From contig CAMLBO010000034.1 in the NCBI GenBank assembly GCA_946478305.1, positions 1 to 44,438 of the forward strand: a stretch of DNA of 44,438 nt, read 5' to 3'. Below the pieces are notes generated by a model that ran no database searches, was not told the origin of the DNA, and saw nothing but the letters and a program-made list of their open reading frames with translations. Position 1 is the first letter of the stretch. Each line of letters opens with the position of its first letter. This document shows positions 19,142 through 28,340 of the stretch, in pieces. The translations under genes and the position numbers were made by a program. The DNA is from an uncultured Enterobacterales bacterium (lineage in GTDB: Bacteria > Pseudomonadota > Gammaproteobacteria > Enterobacterales > Enterobacteriaceae).

Positions 19142-19677
19142 CCGTTATGCACCTTGCTGTCAGGGCGATGGACGGGAGATTCAGGCAGGAAAATTTCAGT
19201 CAACAGCAGCGGCTTGTCGGAAAGCCGCAGCCGGGAACGGCGCGCCCATAGATCACCCTGCTCATGATGCAGCTGACCCAGGTGAATATAGTCACGGGTT
19301 AATGTGTCATTACTGAAAAGATAACGGCCAAGCGGAACGGTACCGAGATCCACCAGCGCCAGATCGGGGCCAGTCAGCGTCTCTTCGGGGATAACCGTAC
19401 GGCCAAGCAGCCATGGTTCATCGTCGCCAAACAGTACCACCTCGCGCACCCAGTAGCGCGCGCTCTCCGGCAGTTGTTCAGCTTCACTGGTACCCAGCTC
19501 TGCGCGAGTGACAAAGCATTCGCACTTGGGTTTGACGGTGACAGTCACGCCCTGCTTTTCGAAGCGGCGGGTCATCGAGCCCATTTCCATCAGCCAGTCG
19601 GCAACATCAGCAGGAACATGCTGCGGATCTTCAAACCAGAAGATAGGTGGCTGTGCAGGGGAGTGAGACTCAGACAT
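19138..19677 (-). CDS. ubiC: Chorismate pyruvate-lyase UbiC
   Basis: The 179-residue cytosolic enzyme removes pyruvate from chorismate to give 4-hydroxybenzoate, the UbiA substrate. Recognisable parts are [19 protein letters not shown], the Arg-containing [27 protein letters not shown] region, PLGRYLF and the C-terminal [12 protein letters not shown] with the catalytic Glu. The start at 19677 is chosen because GGAG lies 7 bases upstream; the open frame extends 15 codons further without a ribosome site. It forms an operon with ubiA by a four-base overlap. The malM and lamB genes next to ubiC in E. coli are absent. Confidence 0.95.
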   Translation of the reverse strand: MSESHSPAQPPIFWFEDPQHVPADVADWLMEMGSMTRRFEKQGVTVTVKPKCECFVTRAELGTSEAEQLPESARYWVREVVLFGDDEPWLLGRTVIPEETLTGPDLALVDLGTVPLGRYLFSNDTLTRDYIHLGQLHHEQGDLWARRSRLRLSDKPLLLTEIFLPESPVHRPDSKVHNG

Positions 19678-19775
19678 TACGGACTCCGTGACGGGGAGAT
19701 ATTGCCCTCCCCTATTAATCATCAGCTTTGCATTCTAACGCAGAATGCTTCAGCAATCAGCCTGCGGGTAACCGT

Positions 19776-20183
19776 TCACTCGCGACGTAAGCGCTCTCCG
19801 TTAGCGAGAAACAGCGTGACAACCAGCACCAAAATTGCACAGGCATAAACCAGCGTATCGTAGGGACTTTTATGGTCAACAATAATCAGGCGAATAATGG
19901 CCGTGATCCCGATGTAAATAAAGTAGCGCAATGGGAAGTGATAACCCGAGGAAAAATACTTCACAATCAGGGCAATAAACTCAAAGTACAGAAAGTAAAT
20001 GACAATACCTTCAATCAATAAGTAAGACGATGACTGGTCATTATTCACGAACAGCACCATGGCTAAATGATAGGTTTCACGACCTAAAAATAACATTAGG
20101 ATCGCTGCCAGCCCCAATAAAAACACGTTTAAAATTCGCTGCATGATGACGGCTATCATCGTTGCCCGCTTAGAACCTGCCAT
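19776..20183 (-). CDS. psiE: Phosphate-starvation-inducible protein PsiE
   Basis: The 135-residue inner membrane protein has four predicted helices (about 10-33, 55-76, 82-100, 105-128). The conserved block [26 protein letters not shown] (in part), followed by [18 protein letters not shown], matches E. coli PsiE (136 residues). In E. coli psiE responds to phosphate starvation and cAMP-CRP; function is unknown. I could not find a Pho box in the 137 bases upstream. A weak GGGA ribosome site lies before the ATG, so a start at Met9 is possible. Confidence 0.94.
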   Translation of the reverse strand: MAGSKRATMIAVIMQRILNVFLLGLAAILMLFLGRETYHLAMVLFVNNDQSSSYLLIEGIVIYFLYFEFIALIVKYFSSGYHFPLRYFIYIGITAIIRLIIVDHKSPYDTLVYACAILVLVVTLFLANGERLRRE

Positions 20184-20252
20184 GTGATCTACATCCCATT
20201 TTTATTATTAATACCCACACAATAGCATAGCCTTCGTAGAGAAAAAGTGGCA

Positions 20253-20283
20253 TTAAAAAGGGCCAGCCCGTTAAGGCTAACCC
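20253..20283 (-). terminator. pgi terminator
   Basis: Read on the minus strand, GGGTTAGCC pairs with GGCTGGCCC (9 bp with two G.U pairs, 6-base loop), and TTTTTAA follows. It lies 38 bases after the pgi stop. Confidence 0.75.
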
Positions 20284-20320
20284 GTTTATTTCTGGCAATC
20301 TTTAACGTATGACTACGTTA

Positions 20321-21970
20321 TCAGGCGCGCCAGTTTTTAAAGCGATTGATCAAACCGTTGGTGGAGCTATCGTGAGCTTTCACCTCTTCGCTACCTGCAA
20401 GTTCTGGCAGGATTCGGTTCGCCAGCTGCTTACCTAACTCCACACCCCATTGGTCGAAGGTGTAGATATTAAGGATCGCGCCCTGCGTGAAGATTTTGTG
20501 TTCATACATCGCGATCAACGCACCCAGGCTGTACGGGGTGATTTCGCGCAGTAGAATGGAGTTAGTCGGACGGTTACCTTCAAACACTTTAAATGGTGCA
20601 ACGTGTTTCACGTCTTCCGGCTTTTTACCCTGTTCTGCGAACTCTTTTTCTACCACTTCCAGAGACTTGCCAAACGCCAGTGCTTCAGTCTGCGCAAAGA
20701 AGTTAGAAAGCAGCTTGGCGTGATGATCGCTCAACGGGTTATGGCTGATTGCAGGGGCGATAAAGTCACAAGGAACAATTTTCGTTCCCTGATGGATCAA
20801 CTGATAGAACGCGTGCTGACCGTTGGTACCTGGCTCGCCCCAGATGATCGGGCCAGTCTGGTAATCAACCGGGTTACCGTTACGGTCAACATATTTACCG
20901 TTGGATTCCATGTTGCCCTGCTGGAAATAAGCAGCAAAGCGGTGCATGTACTGGTCGTATGGCAGGATGGCTTCCGTTTCAGTGCCGTAGAAATCGTTGT
21001 ACCAGATACCGATCAGTGCCAGCAGCACGGGCAGGTTTTTCTCAACGGGGGTATTAGCGAAGTGTTTATCCATCGCATGTGCACCGCTAAGCAACTGTTC
21101 GAAGTTTTCGAAGCCCACAGACAGTGCGATAGATAAGCCGATGGCAGACCACAGGGAGTAGCGCCCGCCGACCCAGTCCCAGAATTCGAACATGTTGTCA
21201 GTGTCGATACCAAACTCACCCACCGCTTTGCCGTTGGTTGACAGGGCAGCGAAGTGTTTCGCAACGTGTTTGGCATCACCCGCCGTTTTCAGGAACCAGT
21301 CACGCGCGCTGTGTGCGTTGGTCATGGTTTCCTGGGTGGTGAAGGTTTTAGAGGCCACCAGGAACAGTGTGGTTTCTGGCGACAGGTCTTTCAGCGTTTC
21401 GGCGATATGGGTGCCGTCAACGTTGGAGACAAAATGCATATTCAGATGATTTTTGTAAGGACGCAGCGCTTCGGTCACCATGAACGGACCGAGATCAGAA
21501 CCGCCGATACCAATGTTAACCACGTCAGTGATTGGTTTACCGGTGTAACCCTTCCAGTCGCCACCAATAACGCGCTCGGTAAAGCCTTTAATTTTGGCCA
21601 GCACCGCGTTGACTTCTGGCATCACATCTTTGCCATCTACCAGAATCGGGGTATTACTGCGGTTACGCAGCGCAACGTGCAGAACGGCACGGTCTTCGGT
21701 GCGGTTGATCTTCTCACCAGAGAACATCGATTTGATTGCGCCCTGAAGGTCGGTCTCTTTCGCCAGCGCTTGCAGCTTGTCCAGTGTCTCGGCAGTGATG
21801 CGGTTTTTAGAGAAATCCACCAGCATCTGGTCTTCAAAAGTCGCGGAGAACTTGGAGAAACGGTCGCCATCTTCAGCAAACAGATGACTAATCTGCACAT
21901 CTTTCATCGTATCGAAATGCTGCTGCAGGGCTTGCCAGGCAGCGGTTTGAGTTGGATTGATATTTTTCAT
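20321..21970 (-). CDS. pgi: Glucose-6-phosphate isomerase
   Basis: The 549 residues equal the E. coli length. The enzyme interconverts glucose 6-phosphate and fructose 6-phosphate. The family signatures are [25 protein letters not shown] (phosphate loop), [14 protein letters not shown], the active-site segment [15 protein letters not shown] with Glu and His, and the C-terminal [10 protein letters not shown] with the ring-opening Lys. The start is supported by ATG with AAGAGCA-type upstream sequence and the canonical [12 protein letters not shown] start. It is monocistronic and divergent from lysC. Confidence 0.98.
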   Translation of the reverse strand: MKNINPTQTAAWQALQQHFDTMKDVQISHLFAEDGDRFSKFSATFEDQMLVDFSKNRITAETLDKLQALAKETDLQGAIKSMFSGEKINRTEDRAVLHVALRNRSNTPILVDGKDVMPEVNAVLAKIKGFTERVIGGDWKGYTGKPITDVVNIGIGGSDLGPFMVTEALRPYKNHLNMHFVSNVDGTHIAETLKDLSPETTLFLVASKTFTTQETMTNAHSARDWFLKTAGDAKHVAKHFAALSTNGKAVGEFGIDTDNMFEFWDWVGGRYSLWSAIGLSIALSVGFENFEQLLSGAHAMDKHFANTPVEKNLPVLLALIGIWYNDFYGTETEAILPYDQYMHRFAAYFQQGNMESNGKYVDRNGNPVDYQTGPIIWGEPGTNGQHAFYQLIHQGTKIVPCDFIAPAISHNPLSDHHAKLLSNFFAQTEALAFGKSLEVVEKEFAEQGKKPEDVKHVAPFKVFEGNRPTNSILLREITPYSLGALIAMYEHKIFTQGAILNIYTFDQWGVELGKQLANRILPELAGSEEVKAHDSSTNGLINRFKNWRA

Positions 21971-22142
21971 AGCAATGCTCTTAGGCTGAGAATAAATGTG
22001 ACGTAACTGACCTGATTGTATCCCGTAATACCCGAGATGAGATGCCTTTTCTTGCGATAGGTCAGATGTATGGAATCACAATGACAGAAAACAATATTAG
22101 ATGACAATTGCTCAAAATGTGTCGATGCGGGCGCTCAGACCG

Positions 22143-22171
22143 TTGACAGGCGGGCGATAACCCGTTATTCC
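22143..22171 (+). promoter_or_regulatory. Probable sigma-70 promoter of lysC
   Basis: A perfect -35 hexamer TTGACA (22143-22148) is followed 17 bases on by a weak -10, TATTCC (22166-22171). It would start RNA about 40 bases before the riboswitch aptamer, which fits a long leader. The poor -10 keeps confidence moderate. Confidence 0.45.
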
Positions 22172-22218
22172 TAAGCACCTAACTCGCAGGCGCGTCAACG
22201 CACGCCTTGTGAGCCAGA

Positions 22219-22393
22219 AGAGGCGCGTCGCCCAGGCAGTGTATCGGAGGAGCCGAAATCCTACGACGATACATCAGGGGGAGCGGCGCCGAGGTCAGAT
22301 GCTTTCGGCAGGCAAAAGACCGACTACAGGGGCTGAATCCCCTGGGTTGTCACCGAGATACCCATAAGGGTATCGGCAAGGTGGGGCGCTTCT
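22219..22393 (+). promoter_or_regulatory. Lysine riboswitch (L box) of lysC
   Basis: The aptamer spans P1 arms AGAGGCGC (22219-22226) and GCGCTTCT (22386-22393). It contains the conserved L-box segments: CAGTGTATCGGAGGAG (22238-22253), GGGGGAGCGGCGCCGAGG (22277-22294), TTTCGGCAGGCAAAAGACCG (22303-22322), and GGGGCTGAATCCCC (22329-22342) leading to GTTGTCACCGAGA. It senses lysine and lowers lysC expression. No hairpin with a U tract follows in the 119 bases before the ATG, so control is probably translational, with RNase E decay as described for E. coli. Confidence 0.96.
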
Positions 22394-22512
22394 GGGTGTA
22401 TCGTAGCATCTCTACGCCTGCTCCCGTTTCCCGCTCTCCCCCTAGTGCCAATTCTTATGTTTTATGGAATAGATGGTCGTCGTTTCCCGGCGTCCCTGAC
22501 ACGAGGTTTACC

Positions 22513-23901
22513 ATGAATTACGCTGTATCCCGCAACGCGACTCTCCCTCCTTTGGGTTCCACCGTTGTTGCCAAATTTGGCGGCACCAGCGTAGCGGACT
22601 TCGATGCGATGAACCGCAGTGCAGACATTGTTCTGGCGCACCCGGAAGTTCGTCTGGTCGTCCTCTCCGCCTCTGCGGGCATCACCAATTTATTGGTCGA
22701 ACTGGCCACGGGCAAAGAAATTGAACGCCGCGTGTTCCTGCTTGACGAAATCCGCCGTATCCAGAATGCCATTATTGACCGCCTCGATAATCCGACGGTG
22801 ATCCGCGAAGAAGTGGGCCGCATGCTGGAAAATATCGCTATGTTGTCGGAAGCGGCGAGCCTCGCGACGTCCACTGCCCTGACTGATGAACTGGTCAGCC
22901 ATGGCGAACTGATGTCCACCCTGCTGTTTGTTGAAATCATCCGCCAGCGCAATGTGCCGGTGGAATGGTTTGACGTGCGTAAAGTCATGCACACCAACGA
23001 CCACTTTGGGCGCGCAGAGCCGGATACGCAGGCGCTAACCGAACTGACGCTTCAGCAATTGCAGCCGCGTTTGCAGAATGCACTGGTGATCACTCAGGGC
23101 TTTATCGGTTCGGAAGGCAAAGGCCGCACAACCACGCTTGGCCGCGGCGGCAGCGATTATACCGCGGCATTACTGGGCGAGGCGCTGGGCGCCGTTCGTG
23201 TGGATATCTGGACAGACGTCCCGGGCATTTACACCACTGACCCGCGCCTGGTGCCTGCGGCGAAACGTATTGATCGTATCGCGTTTGAAGAAGCCGCTGA
23301 GATGGCGACCTTCGGTGCCAAAGTCCTGCATCCAGCCACCTTGCTACCTGCAGTACGTCGCGGCATTCCGGTGTTTGTCGGCTCAAGCAAAGATCCGTCT
23401 GGTGGCGGTACTTTAGTGTGTGATACCACCGAAAATCCGCCGCTATTCCGCGCGATTGCCCTACGCCGCAGACAAACGCTGGTCACACTGCACAGCCTGA
23501 GCATGCTGCATTCACGCGGTTTCCTCGCCGATGTGTTTGCCATTCTGGCGCGCCACAATATTTCTGTGGATCTCATCACTACGTCGGAAGTCAGCATTGC
23601 GCTGACGCTTGATACCACAGGGTCCACATCTTCTGATGCCAGCCTGCTGACCACGTCGCTTCTGACTGAGCTGTCATCATTGTGCCGCGTCCAAGTCGAA
23701 GAAAACCTGGCACTGATCGCGATCATCGGTAACAAGCTTTCACAAGCCTGTGGCGTTGGTAAAGAGGTGTTTGGCGTGCTCGATCCGTTCAACATTCGCA
23801 TGATTTGTTACGGCGCAAGCAGCTACAACCTCTGCTTCCTGGTACCGGGCAACGATGCCGATCAGGTCGTTAAAACGCTACATCGCAACCTATTCGAATA
23901 A
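22513..23901 (+). CDS. lysC: Lysine-sensitive aspartokinase III
   Basis: The 462-residue enzyme phosphorylates aspartate, the first step towards lysine, threonine, methionine and diaminopimelate. The kinase domain starts with VVAKFGGTSVADFDAMNRS and includes GFIGSEGKGRTTTLGRGGSDYTAALL and the aspartate-binding DVPGIYTTDPR. Two ACT regulatory domains follow (about 320-460; HSLSMLHSRGFLADVF and VDLITTSEVSIALTLD in part). I chose the ATG at 22513: the match to E. coli (449 residues) starts 17 residues in, and CGAGG precedes the ATG. The open frame continues upstream into the riboswitch but is not coding. A strong terminator follows. Confidence 0.97.
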   Translation: MNYAVSRNATLPPLGSTVVAKFGGTSVADFDAMNRSADIVLAHPEVRLVVLSASAGITNLLVELATGKEIERRVFLLDEIRRIQNAIIDRLDNPTVIREEVGRMLENIAMLSEAASLATSTALTDELVSHGELMSTLLFVEIIRQRNVPVEWFDVRKVMHTNDHFGRAEPDTQALTELTLQQLQPRLQNALVITQGFIGSEGKGRTTTLGRGGSDYTAALLGEALGAVRVDIWTDVPGIYTTDPRLVPAAKRIDRIAFEEAAEMATFGAKVLHPATLLPAVRRGIPVFVGSSKDPSGGGTLVCDTTENPPLFRAIALRRRQTLVTLHSLSMLHSRGFLADVFAILARHNISVDLITTSEVSIALTLDTTGSTSSDASLLTTSLLTELSSLCRVQVEENLALIAIIGNKLSQACGVGKEVFGVLDPFNIRMICYGASSYNLCFLVPGNDADQVVKTLHRNLFE

Positions 23902-23924
23902 GCATCGGCGCGGTGTATTTCAAT

Positions 23925-23950
23925 GCCGGGCCTCAGTGCCCGGCTTTTTT
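23925..23950 (+). terminator. lysC terminator
   Basis: The stem GCCGGGC/GCCCGGC (23925-23931 with 23938-23944) has a 6-base loop and is followed by six T. It begins 24 bases after the lysC stop. Confidence 0.92.
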
Positions 23951-24049
23951 ATGCGCCCAGTTTTATGCTACAACCAGAGCACTATGGCAACGCTTTACCT
24001 GCAACATCACATAATTAAAAACAACAAAGACCAATAAGGGATCCTCACC

Positions 24050-24973
24050 ATGTTAGCCAAAATAACCCGCTTGTTTCCGCTGTGGGCCGTGCTGCTGTCA
24101 GTAGCAGCCTACTCTACGCCCAGCACTTTTACCCCCATCGCCCCGCACGTTGCGACCCTGCTGATGCTAATTATGTTCGCAATGGGCGTTACGCTGGAGT
24201 TCGGTGATTTCAAGCGCGTTCTGTCGCGCCCGGCTCCGGTCGCCGCCGCCACTTTCCTGCATTATCTGATTATGCCGCTGGCGGCATGGGTGCTGGCTAA
24301 GCTGTTTCATATGCCGGCAGATTTATCGGCGGGGATGATTTTGGTGGGGAGCGTTGCGTCAGGTACGGCGTCCAACGTGATGATTTATCTCGCCAAAGGC
24401 GATGTCGCCCTGTCGGTGACGATTTCTGCCGTCTCCACGCTGGTGGGCGTATTTGCCACCCCGCTGCTGACCCGCTTCTATGTGGATACGCACATTAAGG
24501 TCGACGTGGTCGGCATGCTGCTGAGTATTCTGCAAATCGTGGTGATCCCGATTTTCGCCGGTCTGGTTATCCATCATCTGTTTACCAAAACGGTAAAGCG
24601 CGTCGAGCCGCTGCTACCCGCATTTTCGATGATCTGTATTTTGGCCATTATCAGCGCCGTAGTCGCAGGCAGCCAAGGCTTTATCGGTTCCGTAGGTCTG
24701 GTGGTGATTGTGGCGGTAATTCTGCATAACGGCATTGGTTTGCTGAGTGGTTACTGGGGAGGGAAACTGTTTGGCTTCGACGAAACCACCTGCCGTACGC
24801 TGGCGATGGAAGTCGGTATGCAGAACTCAGGGCTGGCGGCGACGCTCGGCAAAATGTACTTCAGCCCTCTGGCCGCGCTGCCAGGCGCGCTCTTCTCGGT
24901 ATGGCACAACCTGTCTGGCTCGCTGCTGGCGGGTTACTGGTCAGGTAAGCCAGTGGAGAAGAAAGAGAAATAA
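24050..24973 (+). CDS. panS: Bile acid:sodium symporter-family transporter, PanS-like
   Basis: The 307-residue inner membrane protein has nine or ten helices and the BASS family signature regions: [25 protein letters not shown] (in part), the crossover motifs [20 protein letters not shown] and [15 protein letters not shown]-like (here [17 protein letters not shown]), and [14 protein letters not shown]. It closely resembles the Salmonella transporter PanS, which takes up ketopantoate and pantoate; that assignment is from memory of the family. The substrate could instead be another organic anion moved with sodium. AAGGGA lies upstream of the ATG. It has its own terminator, convergent with yjbB. 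Confidence 0.85.
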   Translation: MLAKITRLFPLWAVLLSVAAYSTPSTFTPIAPHVATLLMLIMFAMGVTLEFGDFKRVLSRPAPVAAATFLHYLIMPLAAWVLAKLFHMPADLSAGMILVGSVASGTASNVMIYLAKGDVALSVTISAVSTLVGVFATPLLTRFYVDTHIKVDVVGMLLSILQIVVIPIFAGLVIHHLFTKTVKRVEPLLPAFSMICILAIISAVVAGSQGFIGSVGLVVIVAVILHNGIGLLSGYWGGKLFGFDETTCRTLAMEVGMQNSGLAATLGKMYFSPLAALPGALFSVWHNLSGSLLAGYWSGKPVEKKEK

Positions 24974-24991
24974 TTCAGCAGGATAGAAAAG

Positions 24992-25017
24992 ATAAAGGCG
25001 CCGATTGGCGCCTTTAT
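24992..25017. terminator. Bidirectional terminator between panS and yjbB
   Basis: An 11-bp perfect stem (24992-25002 with 25007-25017) with a GATT loop has A-rich and T-rich edges. It lies 18 bases after panS and 8 bases after the convergent yjbB stop. Confidence 0.88.
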
Positions 25018-25025
25018 TATGGTAT

Positions 25026-26678
25026 TCAGATAGGCTTCACTAAGTCGATTTCATCACGTTCATCGTCTTCCTGTGCGTCTTTATCCAGCACGTTATAGGC
25101 TACCGCGCAGAACAGTGAGTTCAGGCGCTTCATGTCACCAAGCAGCCCCAGATGCAGCGAACTGGTTTCAATACTCTGCACGTTATGCTGATGCAGACGG
25201 TCAACGTGCGCATGCGCATAGCGACGATCGAGTAGACGGAACCGATGTTTTGAACGGCGCAGACGGCGCGCGCTGATCATGTCGTTTGACAGAAATACGG
25301 AAAGACTCAGACGCAGATTATCCACCAGCTTTTCATGCAGGGAGTCCAGCTCGGTCAGTCCTTCCGGTGAGAAGGCCCGACGCGCTGCATGAGATTTCGC
25401 GGCAATATCAGCGGTCATGCGCTCGATAATGTCACCGGCCTGTTCCAGGTTCATCGCCATTTCAATAATTTCAGCCCAGCGACGTGAGTCGTCTTCGCCT
25501 AAATCCTCTTTGTGGATCTGCGCCAGATAGAGTTTTATGGCGGTGTAAAGCACATCAACGTCATCGTCCAGCCGGCGCACTTCGCGGTCCTGCGCCAGCT
25601 TACCGTGCATCACCTCATGGTTGAGGATCAGCATGTGTTCGACCACATCCCCCATACGCAGGGTTTCACGGGCAGCATTGGCTAACGCCAGGGCCGGCGT
25701 GTCGATGGCGCTGACGTCCAGATAACGCGGACGCAAACGCGGGTCATCTTCCGGTACATCGGCAATCAGCAGTTCGCAAATTCGCGCCATCGGGCCAGAC
25801 AGTGGCACCATCGCCAGACAACGGATCAGGTTGTAAAACATATGGAAGTAGATAACCAGCTCTTCATCCGGAATACCGAGCCGCGCCAGTTGCACTGACA
25901 GCGGCCCGATAAACGGCAGCACGATCACGCAGCCAATCAGCTTGAACAGCACGCTACCAAGCGCCACACGACGCCCTGCCGCATTCTGTTTACTGGCGTT
26001 AATCATCGCCAACAGCCCGCTTCCCAGGTTAGCGCCGATGACCAGACACAGCGATACTTTCAAAGAGATAACGCCGGTCGCGGCCAGCGTGGCAGTCAGC
26101 AATACGGCGGCCAGGCTGGAGTAACTGACGATGGCAAACACCGCACCGGTCAGCGCATCGAGAATGACATCACCGGTGAGCGAGGAGAAGAGGACTTTAA
26201 CACCGGATGCCTGAGTGATTGGCGTTGCCGCGGCCACAATCAGCTCCAGCGCCAGCAGAATCAGCCCCAGACCAATCCCGACGCGCCCCATTTGGCCTGC
26301 GCGGGTCTGTTTACGGCTGAGGAAGAAGGAGACACCCACAAAAATCAGTAACGGGGAGAGCCAGGAGAGGTCAAAAGTCAGCACACGCGCCATCAGCGCC
26401 GTTCCGACGTCGGCCCCCAGAATGATCACCAGCGCAGGGGCCAGTGCGACCAACCCTTGAGAGACAAATGACGTCACCAGCAGCGCGGTGGCATTACTGC
26501 TTTGTACCAGTGCGGTAACGCCAATACCGGCGACAAACGCCAGCGGTTTTTTCTCAACGCTGCTGCTAAGCACGCGACGCAAATTGGCGCCAAAAACACG
26601 CATGATGCCAGTACGCACAATGTGCGTACCCCAGACGAGAAGTGAAACAGCGGACAGCAAATGAAGAAGAGTTAACAC
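25026..26678 (-). CDS. yjbB: Na/Pi cotransporter-family protein YjbB (phosphate exporter)
   Basis: The 550-residue inner membrane protein has two Na/Pi cotransporter repeats in the first 300 residues, each with the inverted motif VQSSNATALLVTSFV and SYSSLAAVLLTATL. A PhoU-like helical domain fills about 330-530. E. coli YjbB (543 residues) reduces intracellular phosphate by exporting Pi when elevated. Translation starts at a GTG at 26678; its GGAG ribosome site abuts the stop codon of the upstream HAD gene (TAACGGAG), so the genes are only 15 bases apart and likely coupled. It is the last gene of the operon that begins with the binding protein at 31912. Confidence 0.95.
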   Translation of the reverse strand: MLTLLHLLSAVSLLVWGTHIVRTGIMRVFGANLRRVLSSSVEKKPLAFVAGIGVTALVQSSNATALLVTSFVSQGLVALAPALVIILGADVGTALMARVLTFDLSWLSPLLIFVGVSFFLSRKQTRAGQMGRVGIGLGLILLALELIVAAATPITQASGVKVLFSSLTGDVILDALTGAVFAIVSYSSLAAVLLTATLAATGVISLKVSLCLVIGANLGSGLLAMINASKQNAAGRRVALGSVLFKLIGCVIVLPFIGPLSVQLARLGIPDEELVIYFHMFYNLIRCLAMVPLSGPMARICELLIADVPEDDPRLRPRYLDVSAIDTPALALANAARETLRMGDVVEHMLILNHEVMHGKLAQDREVRRLDDDVDVLYTAIKLYLAQIHKEDLGEDDSRRWAEIIEMAMNLEQAGDIIERMTADIAAKSHAARRAFSPEGLTELDSLHEKLVDNLRLSLSVFLSNDMISARRLRRSKHRFRLLDRRYAHAHVDRLHQHNVQSIETSSLHLGLLGDMKRLNSLFCAVAYNVLDKDAQEDDERDEIDLVKPI

Positions 26679-26693
26679 TAAAGAACAGCTCCG

Positions 26694-27350
26694 TTAACGC
26701 CAGGCAAAAACAGGCCATCCTGCCTGCCGGGCGTGTTGGTGCAGGATAGCGTCCGGATTGACTGCATATGGCTTGCCGACTTGAGCAAGCAAGGGCAGAT
26801 CATTATGAGAATCCGAATAAAAACTGGCGTGCTGCAGCTGTGAAATATCCTGATTAATCAGTTCCATCAGTCGCGTCACTTTACCCTCACGGTAAGTCAT
26901 CACGCCTTGCGTCGTGCCGGTGAAAATCCCCTTTTCAATGCCGACACCGATCGCCAAAGTTTCGTTAACGCCGAGATAGCGGGCTATCGGCGCCACCAGA
27001 TGCACGCCTGAAGCTGAAATCACCACCGTGCGATCACCACGGGCACGATGCTGCTCAAGGCATTCACGAGCATCATTATAGACACGAGGAGCAATCACCT
27101 CCTGTATATAACGCTCAACCATGGCGGCAACATCTGCTTCATGGCGGCCTTGTAGCGGTGCCAGGGTGCAGGTCATATATTCCTGCATGTCCATCTGACC
27201 CACGGCATATTGCTGCATCAGCTGGGCGTCGCGTTGCAGGAAAACCTGCTCATCCGCAACCCATCCCTGCTTCACCATATAGGCTGACCACAGGCTGGAA
27301 CAGTCGCCGTTAATCAGGGTTTCATCGAGATCAAACAGCGCCAGACTCAT
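26694..27350 (-). CDS. HAD-IB family phosphatase (SerB/CicA-like)
   Basis: The 218-residue cytosolic hydrolase has the four HAD motifs: FDLDETL (nucleophile Asp7, acid/base Asp9), VISASG (Ser112), Lys157 in REGKVTR, and YSDSHNDLPLL (Asp180, Asp184). The all-helical cap after motif I puts it in subclass IB with SerB, so a small phosphomonoester is the likely substrate. It lacks the features of PhnX (phosphonoacetaldehyde hydrolase), whose Schiff-base lysine lies in a different cap. The ATG overlaps the ATPase stop as ATGA, and yjbB follows 15 bases on. In this operon it may remove phosphate from a product of the upstream hydrolase. Confidence 0.85.
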   Translation of the reverse strand: MSLALFDLDETLINGDCSSLWSAYMVKQGWVADEQVFLQRDAQLMQQYAVGQMDMQEYMTCTLAPLQGRHEADVAAMVERYIQEVIAPRVYNDARECLEQHRARGDRTVVISASGVHLVAPIARYLGVNETLAIGVGIEKGIFTGTTQGVMTYREGKVTRLMELINQDISQLQHASFYSDSHNDLPLLAQVGKPYAVNPDAILHQHARQAGWPVFAWR

Positions 27351-28339
27351 GCAACTTCCCGTAACGTAACAAGATCTAACTGTAGACCAATTTCGATGCC
27401 GTCGGCGAGAAGAGAGGCCACAGAGCGGTTCAATACGTCCACTGATAGCTCAACGTTGTTCGCCAGTACGCGATAGCGCACGACGTTGCCGAGCAGGCTG
27501 TGGTGCAATATTCGGGCAGGAATACCCTGTTCAGGTGAACATATTACAATCGATTCAGGGCGGATTGCCACCTGACCGCCGTAAGTCTGCCCGGTCAGTG
27601 CCTGCGCCTCGGTGGCGCTGAGTAAGTTATAGCTGCCGATGAAACCAGCGGCAAAGGCGTCAACCGGTTCAGTATACAGGGTTTCAGCATCGGCATTTTG
27701 CACGATTTTTCCTTTATTCATCAGCACAATGCGATCTGACATCGTCAGTGCCTCTTCCTGGTCGTGGGTAACAAAAATGGCCGTCAGGTTCATTTCACGC
27801 TGAATGCGGCGGATTTGTTCACGCAGATGCTTACGGATACGCGCATCCAGTGCAGAGAGCGGCTCATCCAGCAGCAACAAACGGGGCTCCGTGACCAAAG
27901 AACGGGCCAGCGCCACGCGCTGGCATTGCCCGCCTGAAAGCTGATGTGGATAACGCTTTGAATATTCATTCATTTCGACCAGCGCCAGCACGTCGCCAAC
28001 TCGCCGGTGTACTTCACTGGCCGAGGCCTTTTGCATTTTAAGTCCGAATGCTACGTTGCCTTCCACCGTCATATTGGGGAAGAGCGCGTAGCTCTGAAAC
28101 ACCATGCCGATACCGCGCTGTTGTGGGCTGAGCGGAACGATATCCTGCCCCTGCAAAATAATCTGTCCGCTATCTACCGAGGTCAGCCCTGCCATACAAC
28201 GTAAGAGTGTCGATTTACCACAGCCGCTGGGCCCCAGCAAGGTGACGAACTCTCCCTCTTTGGCACTGAAATCGATATTGTTGAAAATCTGCGTATGACC
28301 ATAATGTTTGTTGAGTTGTGTGACCTGCAAATAGGACAT
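27347..28339 (-). CDS. ABC importer ATPase (phosphonate/organophosphate-type, PhnT-like)
   Basis: The 330-residue protein has Walker A GPSGCGKS (36-43), Q-loop MVFQSYALFPNMT, signature LSGGQCQRVAL, Walker B LLLLDEPLSALD and switch His in VTHDQEEA. A C-terminal TOBE-type domain follows (about 240-330). It belongs to the PotA/FbpC/CysA group and energises import through the two permeases encoded just upstream. Its stop overlaps the HAD start by four bases, and it starts 1 base from the permease stop. Substrate class is inferred from the operon (PhnR-like regulator, phosphohydrolases), not from the ATPase itself; iron or polyamine importers use similar subunits. Confidence 0.88.
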   Translation of the reverse strand: MSYLQVTQLNKHYGHTQIFNNIDFSAKEGEFVTLLGPSGCGKSTLLRCMAGLTSVDSGQIILQGQDIVPLSPQQRGIGMVFQSYALFPNMTVEGNVAFGLKMQKASASEVHRRVGDVLALVEMNEYSKRYPHQLSGGQCQRVALARSLVTEPRLLLLDEPLSALDARIRKHLREQIRRIQREMNLTAIFVTHDQEEALTMSDRIVLMNKGKIVQNADAETLYTEPVDAFAAGFIGSYNLLSATEAQALTGQTYGGQVAIRPESIVICSPEQGIPARILHHSLLGNVVRYRVLANNVELSVDVLNRSVASLLADGIEIGLQLDLVTLREVA

Positions 28340-28340
28340 A

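Noticed and set aside
20184-20320. Pho box or full CRP site upstream of psiE
   Set aside because: Only a half match (TGTGA) was visible; no CTGTCAT-type repeat was found, so no regulatory call is made.
20603-22006. Long open frames on the strand opposite pgi, and similar ones opposite metH, yjbQ, tyrB and aceB
   Set aside because: They lie wholly within well-recognised genes, lack ribosome sites and family features, and follow from codon bias of the real gene.
22381-22512. Upstream extension of lysC by 44 residues
   Set aside because: It overlaps the lysine riboswitch, shows no match to aspartokinases, and has no ribosome site. The ATG at 22513 with CGAGG fits the family start.
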